DNA of 6,369 nucleotides, from NCBI GenBank assembly GCA_023424585.1, contig JAFADT010000154.1, positions 1-6,369 on the forward strand, given 5' to 3'. The DNA comes from Pseudomonadota bacterium (GTDB lineage Bacteria; Myxococcota; Myxococcia; Myxococcales; Myxococcaceae). Positions within the stretch are counted from its first letter, which is position 1. Every line of letters begins with the position of its first letter. The notes below the pieces were generated by a model, which was not told the DNA's origin, made no database searches, and worked only from the letters and a program-made list of their open reading frames with translations. The position numbers and the translations under genes are program-made. Below are positions 1-6,369 of this stretch, one piece after another.

Positions 1-579
1 GCCCTCGGGACTCCGAATGAACCCGCCCCGCGCGTCGCCGCCCCCCCGGACCGCGCGCCTTCGCGCCCCACCGTCGTCGCGAGCGCCGAGCCGCAGGACG
101 ACACCAAGCACCCGCGCGGCGGCAGGATCCCCGTGTCCATCCTCGTGCGCCCCTACGGCTCCATCCGCGTGGACGGCGGCCCCTCCGGCACCCAGCAGCT
201 GGCGCAGCACGATCTGCAGCTGGCCCCGGGGGAGCACATCGTCACCGTGTCCTGCGGCTACTGCGAGGACGCCACGGAGACCATCTCCGTGAAGCCGTAC
301 GGCGAGAACGTCTTCCGCCTGCGCGCGCTGCTGAAGCCCGCGCAGCTCGCCATGGACTACGAGCCCCCGGACGCCACCGTGCGCGTGGGCGACGTGGAGC
401 GCACCGCGAGCGACAGCCTCCAGCACCCCTTCGACATCCGCTCCCCCCGAGGCCCCGCCAGCTTCCAGCACCGCGTGGAGGTGGAGATCTCCTCCCCCGG
501 CTACAAGACGGAGAAGCGCGTCGTCCTGCTGGAGCCCGGCAAGCCCACCACCCTGCGCGGGAGCCTGGCCCCCGAATGA
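1..579 (+). CDS. PEGA-domain protein, C-terminal part (5' end outside window); possible Ser/Thr kinase tail
   Basis: The frame is open from the first base, so this is the last 192 residues of a longer protein. Fragment residues 1-44 are a Pro/Ala/Arg-rich linker. Residues about 46-103 and 113-192 look like two PEGA repeats: beta-rich, with LAPGEHIVTV in the first and a SPGYKTEKRVVLLEPG tail in the second. PEGA repeats are extracytoplasmic beta-sandwich modules. In myxobacteria a Pro-rich linker plus PEGA often forms the outer end of membrane Ser/Thr kinases, so a kinase is a reasonable guess, but no kinase motif is visible here. Residues 85-88 are CGYC, a CxxC pair unusual for this repeat. 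A GTG at 133 could be read as a start, but it would leave no signal or membrane segment, so I treat it as internal. The stop overlaps the next gene's ATG (ATGA), implying translational coupling. The CDS and PEGA-like fold are fairly sure; the kinase identity is not. Confidence 0.8.
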   Translation, partial: ALGTPNEPAPRVAAPPDRAPSRPTVVASAEPQDDTKHPRGGRIPVSILVRPYGSIRVDGGPSGTQQLAQHDLQLAPGEHIVTVSCGYCEDATETISVKPYGENVFRLRALLKPAQLAMDYEPPDATVRVGDVERTASDSLQHPFDIRSPRGPASFQHRVEVEISSPGYKTEKRVVLLEPGKPTTLRGSLAPE

Positions 580-1568
580 TCCGCGGCCCGCTGCTTCTCC
601 TCCTCCTCGTGACCCTGCTCGGCCCCGCGTCCGCGCGCGCCCAGACGGGCACGCCCGCGGATCCGGAGGTCGCCGCCCTGCGCTCGTCGTTCGAGTACGG
701 CAAGTACGCCGAGGTGCTGGAGCGCGCCGGCCAGCGCATCGACCGGGGCGACCTGCCGGAAGAGGACCTGGTGGAGCTGCACAAGCTCGCGGGCCTGTCC
801 GCCTTCAACCTCAACAAGACCGAGGACGCGGAGCGCCATCTGCGCGCCGTGCTCCGGCTGGACCCCGACTTCAGCCTGGACCCCTTCGTCGTCCCGCCCC
901 CGGCCGTCGCCTACTTCGAGGACCTGAAGAACCAGATGTCCGGCGAGCGCGAGTTCCTCCGCCAGGAGCAGCGCCTGCGCCTGGAGCGCGAGAAGGCCGA
1001 GCAGGAGCGCCGGGAGCAGGAGCGCGTCGCCCTGGAGACGCAGCGCCGGCGCGCGGAGGAGCTGGCCCGCCAGGTCACCGTGCGCACCGTGGAGAAGCGC
1101 AACTTCCTGGTCAACTTCGTCCCCTTCGGCGCCGGCCAGTTCCAGCAGGGCCGCAACGGCATGGGCATCGCCTTCGCCGCCACCGAAGGCGTGCTGGCCA
1201 TCACCAGCATCATCGCGTTCTTCGCGTACGACTCGCTGTTCGAGGAGCGGCTCGTCAACCTGGACAACGTCCTGGACGAGGACGGCCGCGCCTCCATCCC
1301 GGTCCGCTACATCCCCACGGACCGCGCCCGGCAGGCGGACACCTGGCAGCTGCTCAAGCTCGCGTCCGCCACCGGCTTCTACACCGTCTACACCCTGGGC
1401 GTGGTGGACGCCGTCTACCACCACGAGGACCAGGTGGTGACCAGCACCACCGTCGAGTCCCGCCCCGAACCGAAACCCGCTCCCGCCGTCTCCCAGGCCG
1501 CGCCGCCGCGCGTGCGGCTGTACTCCACCCGCGGTGGCCTGGGCGCCGGCTTCTCCCTCACGTTCTAG
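576..1568 (+). CDS. Exported TPR/coiled-coil protein with two C-terminal hydrophobic segments
   Basis: This is a 330-residue protein of unknown function. Residues 1-22 form a signal peptide (Leu run 6-11, likely cleavage after ARA22). Residues about 31-110 are helical and TPR-like, with an ERHLRAVLRLDPDFSLDPF stretch typical of the end of a TPR. Residues about 124-166 are a highly charged Arg/Glu/Gln coiled coil. Residues 183-192 read PFGAGQFQQG, followed by hydrophobic segments at about 196-218 and 259-281. This pattern is reminiscent of DUF5683-like membrane proteins (a PGxGQ motif followed by membrane helices), though I cannot confirm membership. A Pro-rich stretch follows, and the protein ends in a short beta-like GAGFSLTF with a terminal Phe. 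The ATG at 576 is supported by the signal peptide and by the ATGA overlap with the previous gene; a GGGAG at 559-563 could be its ribosome site, though its spacing is long. It is probably anchored in or attached to the envelope, perhaps as a partner of the PEGA protein (inference). Confidence 0.85.
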   Translation: MIRGPLLLLLLVTLLGPASARAQTGTPADPEVAALRSSFEYGKYAEVLERAGQRIDRGDLPEEDLVELHKLAGLSAFNLNKTEDAERHLRAVLRLDPDFSLDPFVVPPPAVAYFEDLKNQMSGEREFLRQEQRLRLEREKAEQERREQERVALETQRRRAEELARQVTVRTVEKRNFLVNFVPFGAGQFQQGRNGMGIAFAATEGVLAITSIIAFFAYDSLFEERLVNLDNVLDEDGRASIPVRYIPTDRARQADTWQLLKLASATGFYTVYTLGVVDAVYHHEDQVVTSTTVESRPEPKPAPAVSQAAPPRVRLYSTRGGLGAGFSLTF

Positions 1569-1593
1569 CCCTCACCCAACGCAAAGTCCGCCC

Positions 1594-3492
<1,899 letters not shown>

Positions 3493-3509
3493 CGTTCCCC
3501 GTCCACGCC

Positions 3510-4094
3510 ATGCACCGTCACGCGACGCGACAGTCCCGGGGCCTCCTCCAGCCGCTCGTGGCGGCCCTGGCGCTGGCGGTGAGCGCGGCGGGCTCCGGCT
3601 GCCTCATCCCCCAGGACGAGGCGCTGCTGGAGAGCGTGCCCCAGTTCAAGAACCGGCCGCCGCGCATCGTGGAGGAGCAGGTGGAGCCCTCCGAGCGCAT
3701 CCTGCGCGCCTTCGGCGTGGGCGGCTGCACCCAGGACTTCGGCGTGGTGGTGGAGGACCTGGACGTGGACGACCAGATCATCGTGGAGTGGTACGTGGAC
3801 TACAACCCGTCCGCGCCCAAGGGCCCCGACCTCCAGCTCGCGCTCGCCGCCACCGGCCAGCCCCGGCGCGACAGCCGCGGCACGCTGCACGTGGACCTGC
3901 GCACGGCCAACAGCCCGCTGGCCCCGCCGGGCATCCACCTGGTGGAGGCGCTCGTCACGGACCGGCACCTCATCAACCGCCAGCCGGCGCCGCCGGACGA
4001 CGTGCTCCTCCCGGACGGCGGCGTGGTGAAGGACCCGGGCTTCGTCACCTCGTATTCGTGGGTGGTGAACACCGTGGCGGGGGACTGCCAGTGA
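3510..4094 (+). CDS. Small predicted lipoprotein, possible Ig/PKD-like beta-sandwich
   Basis: This is a 194-residue protein that I do not recognise by name. A basic N-terminus and hydrophobic segment lead to a lipobox-like AAGSGC with Cys31 as the likely lipidated residue. Gly at -3 departs from the usual Leu, so lipidation is probable rather than certain. Leu at +2 would, under the E. coli rule, favour outer-membrane sorting. The mature part has a pattern typical of Ig- or PKD-like sandwiches: EDLDVDDQIIVEWYVD, then GIHLVEALVTD about 60 residues later. The only other cysteines are Cys73 and the penultimate Cys193, well placed for a disulfide closing the domain. The ATG lies 17 bases after the regulator's stop with no clear ribosome site, and it is the only start that leaves a sensible signal peptide. 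The stop overlaps the next gene's start (GTGA). Co-transcription with the regulator and with a second lipoprotein suggests a joint envelope role (inference). Confidence 0.85.
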   Translation: MHRHATRQSRGLLQPLVAALALAVSAAGSGCLIPQDEALLESVPQFKNRPPRIVEEQVEPSERILRAFGVGGCTQDFGVVVEDLDVDDQIIVEWYVDYNPSAPKGPDLQLALAATGQPRRDSRGTLHVDLRTANSPLAPPGIHLVEALVTDRHLINRQPAPPDDVLLPDGGVVKDPGFVTSYSWVVNTVAGDCQ

Positions 4095-5728
4095 GGCGCG
4101 CGCTCCGGGCCCTGGCGCTGGCGCTCGGGCTGACCGGGGCCGGGTGCGCCTTCTTCGAGGATGAGCCGCCGCCGGAGCAGCTCGTGTGCCGCTCCGACGC
4201 GGAGTGCGCCCCCGGCCAGGTGTGCTTCGTGGACGGCTGCGGCGACCCCGGCGGCGACATCGTGGTGGAGGTGCAGGCCCTGCCCCGGGCGGGCCTGTAC
4301 GCGCAGGACTTCCCCGTGGACCGGCTGCGGCCGGAGCAGAACCTGGAGCTGTTCAGCCCCGTGCGCCTGCGGGGCACCGTGACGCGAGGCACCGCCGCCA
4401 CGGCGGACGGCGGCGCCGAGCCCGCCCCCTACCGCGCCCCCATCCACCTGCTGGCCACGGGCGAGAGCCGCCTCATCCCCGGCGTCGCGCGGCGCTACGA
4501 GGCGACGCTCGACCCGCTGGACGGCACGTGGGCGCTGCCCGTGGGCAGCGGCGACTACACGGTGACGCTCACGCCGAAGGACCCCTCCCTGCCGCCGCTG
4601 TCGCGCCCCGCCTCCGTGGACCCCGCCACGGGCGGCGTGGTGACGTTCGACCTGCCCACCGCCTCACGCGTGGCGACGCTGAACGGGACGCTGGTGCTCC
4701 AGGGCTCGAAGCGGGTGGACGCGGACATGGAGGTCCAGGCGCTGGACGAGTCGCTGCGCCCGCTGTCCCAGCGCGTCCGCGTGGAGCGCGGCACCGGCGC
4801 GTTCCAACTGGTGCTCACCCAGGAGGACGCCCAGCGCGCCACGGTGCTCCTGCGCGCGACGCCGGTGAACGCCGAGGACCTGGTGCCCTGGAAGACCTTC
4901 GTGGTGGAGCCGTCCAGCGCCCTGCCCGCTCCTCTGGAACTGGGTGACCCCGGCGCGGCCGTGAAGGTGGAGGGCCGCGTGCTGGAGACGGACGGCCTGA
5001 CGCCCATGGCCGGCGCGCGCGTGTCGCTCCAGGGCCGCGTCGCCGGCGGCGGCACGCTCAAGGGCGCGCCGGTGATGACGGACGCGCAGGGGCGCTATCA
5101 GCTCATGTCCCTGCCCGGCGTCACGGAGTCCCCGCTCACGCTGGTCATCTCCCCGCCGCCGGGCTCGCCCTCGCGCCTGACGTTGCAGCCGGTGACGGTG
5201 GCGGAGGTGGACACGGCGCTGCCGGACGTGACGTGCCCGACGCGCATGACGGTGCTGGGCAACGTGAGGAACCCGGAGGGCACGGGCCCCGCCTCGGGCG
5301 TGCGCGTGGTGGCGGAGCCGGTGGGCGCCCTCGCCGGCTGGCCGCAGCCGCCCCTGGGCTTCGAGTCGCCCTTCACCACCGACAGCGACGGCAACTTCGC
5401 CCTGGCCCTGGACCCGGGCGAATACCGGCTGGACTTCCTGCCCGGGGAGAACCTGCCGCGCGTCAGCCGCTTCGTCACCGTGCCGCCCGGCGGGCTCGGA
5501 GCGGACGTGATGACGCTGGCCGCGTTCAGGCTGTCGCGGGGCCGTTCGTTGAGCGGCCGCATCACCCTGCCCCCGGACCCGGTGCTGGCGCCGGACGGCA
5601 TCGCGGCGAACGCGTCCGTGCGCTTCTTCCGCGTGGTGACGGTGGAGGGGCGGCCGGCGTCACTGCTGCTCGCGCAGACGGTGTCCGACAGCACGGGGCG
5701 CTACTCCACGGTGCTGCCCACGCGCTGA
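4091..5728 (+). CDS. Predicted lipoprotein with Cys-rich motif and carboxypeptidase-regulatory-like beta-sandwich units
   Basis: This 545-residue protein starts at GTG 4091, overlapping the previous stop by four bases. The choice is supported by the signal peptide that follows (residues 2-18) and a lipobox-like TGAGC with Cys19; GGGGG at 4079-4083 may serve as ribosome site. Residues 33-50 hold four cysteines spaced C-x5-C-x5-C-x4-C, a small disulfide-knotted motif seen often in myxobacterial surface proteins. Beta-sandwich units of the carboxypeptidase regulatory-like (CarboxypepD_reg/SdrD-B-like) type follow at about 91-180, 193-287, 291-380, 385-475 and 483-545. The clearest are unit 3 (VEGRVLETDGLTPMAGARV, later TDAQGRYQL) and unit 4 (GNVRNPEG, later DSDGNFALALDPGEYRLDF). 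No protease or other catalytic domain is present, so a binding or structural role at the cell surface is likely. The last unit stops right after DSTGRYSTVLPTR, lacking the usual final strands (PGtYxLxV), which hints at C-terminal truncation. The exact function is unknown. Confidence 0.88.
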   Translation: MRRALRALALALGLTGAGCAFFEDEPPPEQLVCRSDAECAPGQVCFVDGCGDPGGDIVVEVQALPRAGLYAQDFPVDRLRPEQNLELFSPVRLRGTVTRGTAATADGGAEPAPYRAPIHLLATGESRLIPGVARRYEATLDPLDGTWALPVGSGDYTVTLTPKDPSLPPLSRPASVDPATGGVVTFDLPTASRVATLNGTLVLQGSKRVDADMEVQALDESLRPLSQRVRVERGTGAFQLVLTQEDAQRATVLLRATPVNAEDLVPWKTFVVEPSSALPAPLELGDPGAAVKVEGRVLETDGLTPMAGARVSLQGRVAGGGTLKGAPVMTDAQGRYQLMSLPGVTESPLTLVISPPPGSPSRLTLQPVTVAEVDTALPDVTCPTRMTVLGNVRNPEGTGPASGVRVVAEPVGALAGWPQPPLGFESPFTTDSDGNFALALDPGEYRLDFLPGENLPRVSRFVTVPPGGLGADVMTLAAFRLSRGRSLSGRITLPPDPVLAPDGIAANASVRFFRVVTVEGRPASLLLAQTVSDSTGRYSTVLPTR

Positions 5729-5749
5729 AGCGGCGCGCTAGCGGCCGCT
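5729..5749. terminator. Possible bidirectional terminator hairpin between convergent genes
   Basis: AGCGGC (5729-5734) and GCCGCT (5744-5749) form an inverted repeat around the self-complementary CGCTAGCG (5736-5743). It fills the 9-base gap between the convergent stop codons and runs into the end of the minus-strand gene. There is no T tract on either strand, so this is not a classical intrinsic terminator, and its high GC makes a chance dyad plausible. Its position is the main argument for a role. Confidence 0.3.
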
Positions 5750-6247
5750 GTCCTTGCGTCGCGCGGTGTCGAAGGCGGCGTGCAGCGCGTCCACCGCGCC
5801 GCCCACCTCGCCCGCGTACTGCACCGCGTGGATGGTGTAGAGGTCCTGCACCCGCGTGAGGTGGCGGTAGACGGAGCGCAGCTCCACGCGCGCGGGGTCG
5901 CGCGACTCCAGGGCGCACTCGGCTTCGGACCCGCGCACGCGCGTCAGCCAGTCCGTGCGGAAGCGCATCCACTCCTGGTCGACCTTGCGGGCGGGGAGGA
6001 CGTGGACGAGCTTCTCGCGCTCGGCCTCCAGGTCCTTCCAGTGCGCGTCCGCGGCGTCCAGGCACTCGCGCACCGTGAGCGGCGGCGTCACCGGCGGGGG
6101 CCGCTCGGGCGTCATCGCCGCGACGGAGCGCCCCACGTTCCAGATGAGCCACACCGACACCAGCGTGGCCAGCGTGATGTGGACCGCGTACGCGGCGCCA
6201 CGGTAGCGGCGGAAGCGAGGGTCTTTCGGCGAGTCGGGAACGGACAC
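5738..6247 (-). CDS. Small single-pass membrane protein of unknown function
   Basis: This is a 169-residue protein with no family I recognise. Residues 8-16 are basic (KDPRFRRYR), followed by one hydrophobic helix at about 18-38. By the positive-inside rule the N-terminus stays in the cytoplasm and the remaining 130 residues lie in the periplasm. A Pro-rich linker (47-56) is followed by a charged, helical domain with many Trp, Arg and Glu residues. It contains only two cysteines, Cys62 and Cys111, which could form a disulfide. The GTG at 6247 is the only credible start: the next Met (45) falls after the membrane helix, and an in-frame TAA lies 12 codon-bases upstream at 6260-6262. No Shine-Dalgarno precedes it, and a hairpin sits flush against the start. 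It converges on the lipoprotein gene with only 9 bases between stops, so it is a separate transcription unit. Any functional tie to the operon is unproven. Confidence 0.8.
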   Translation of the reverse strand: MSVPDSPKDPRFRRYRGAAYAVHITLATLVSVWLIWNVGRSVAAMTPERPPPVTPPLTVRECLDAADAHWKDLEAEREKLVHVLPARKVDQEWMRFRTDWLTRVRGSEAECALESRDPARVELRSVYRHLTRVQDLYTIHAVQYAGEVGGAVDALHAAFDTARRKDSGR

Positions 6248-6277
6248 GGGGTCCAGGTCTTACGACCCTGGACCCCG
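6247..6277 (-). promoter_or_regulatory. Strong hairpin flush with the start codon of the minus-strand gene
   Basis: GGGGTCCAGG (6248-6257) and CCTGGACCCC (6267-6276) are perfect 10-base inverted repeats. C6247 and G6277 extend the pairing to 11. Two further pairs (TC 6258-6259 with GA 6264-6265) form if C6266 is bulged, leaving the loop TTAC. On the minus-strand transcript the 3' base of the stem is the first base of the GTG start codon, so the structure would cover the normal ribosome-binding region. Neither side has a T tract. It may be an operator, a translational control hairpin, or a terminator for transcription coming from the right-hand edge. The repeat is directly visible; its role is inferred. 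Confidence 0.55.
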
Positions 6278-6348
6278 GGTGGCAATCCTTCCCTTCCACT
6301 CCGTCCGGAAGCGCAACTCCCGCCTCCGGAGGGAGGGCCGCGCGAGGC
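6278..6348. promoter_or_regulatory. Intergenic segment with two TCCGGA dyads
   Basis: This noncoding stretch separates the membrane-protein gene from the presumed end of the next minus-strand gene. TCCGGA occurs at 6304-6309 and 6325-6330, exactly 21 bases apart, or about two helical turns. The second copy is the core of a 10-base palindrome, CCTCCGGAGG (6323-6332). CTCCC (6317-6321) and GGGAG (6331-6335) could pair around the second copy as a weak hairpin and end the upstream gene's transcript, but no T run follows. I found no convincing -35/-10 pair and no -24/-12 element with correct spacing. A promoter for the minus-strand gene would be expected here unless it is read through from its neighbour. 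Confidence 0.25.
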
Positions 6349-6369
6349 CTACTGGCCCGCGGCGGGGGC
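6349..6369 (-). CDS. Possible C-terminal end of a minus-strand gene (runs off window)
   Basis: Read on the minus strand from the window edge, six codons (APAAGQ) are followed by TAG at 6349-6351. The small Ala/Pro/Gly-rich tail and G/C third positions fit the end of a coding region, and a gene oriented like its neighbour would be natural here. Six codons are far too few to identify a product or to be sure it is coding. Confidence 0.3.
   Translation of the reverse strand, partial: APAAGQ

Noticed and set aside
501..1424. A 307-codon minus-strand open frame opposite the TPR/coiled-coil gene
   Set aside because: Low-complexity composition and no start or domain evidence; the plus-strand gene has a signal peptide and a coherent domain layout.
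1534..1593. Earlier GTG start for the activator
   Set aside because: It would add 20 Pro/Ser-rich residues and overlap the previous gene by 35 bases, while the FHA fold starts directly at the ATG at 1594.
5562..6299. Longer minus-strand open frame overlapping the small membrane protein gene
   Set aside because: Arg/Pro/Ala-rich low-complexity translation that also runs across the convergent lipoprotein gene. The alternative frame (5738-6247) has a clean membrane helix and balanced composition.
6313..6332. Minus-strand GG...TTGC resembling a -24/-12 element upstream of the membrane protein gene
   Set aside because: The GG and GC elements are 11 bases apart instead of 10, and the -24 box does not match beyond GG.

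Overview
The window looks like chromosomal DNA from a myxobacterium, most likely in the Myxococcus/Corallococcus group. The reasons are very high GC with codon third positions almost always G or C, an enhancer-binding protein (EBP) with an N-terminal FHA domain, a PEGA-repeat protein with a proline-rich linker, and lipoproteins carrying a short Cys-rich motif followed by beta-sandwich repeats. This placement rests on recognising families, not on a database search. I see no mobile element, CRISPR array, tRNA or rRNA.

Positions 1 to 5728 hold five closely packed plus-strand genes that read as one operon: (1) the 3' end of a PEGA-domain protein (1-579), possibly the sensor tail of a membrane Ser/Thr kinase; (2) an exported TPR/coiled-coil protein with two hydrophobic segments (576-1568, ATGA overlap); (3) a complete FHA-GAF-AAA+-Fis sigma-54 activator (1594-3492); (4) a small predicted lipoprotein (3510-4094); (5) a larger predicted lipoprotein made of carboxypeptidase-regulatory-like beta-sandwich units (4091-5728, GTGA overlap). 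The gaps are 25 and 17 bases, so no internal promoter is obvious.

A minus-strand gene (5738-6247) converges on the operon with a 9-base gap. It encodes a small bitopic membrane protein of unknown function. Its GTG start abuts a strong hairpin (6247-6277). Beyond it lies a roughly 70-base stretch with two TCCGGA dyads, then a possible C-terminal end of another minus-strand gene at the window edge (6349-6369).

Working model (inference): genes 1 to 5 form an envelope-linked signalling unit. A PEGA-containing envelope protein or kinase would feed a phosphothreonine-dependent sigma-54 activator, and that activator is co-transcribed with three exported proteins that may be partners, sensors or effectors. 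Nothing in the sequence proves the link. The most unusual details are the domain assembly of the operon, the last beta-sandwich of gene 5 that appears cut short at its stop codon, and the hairpin flush against the start of the convergent gene.
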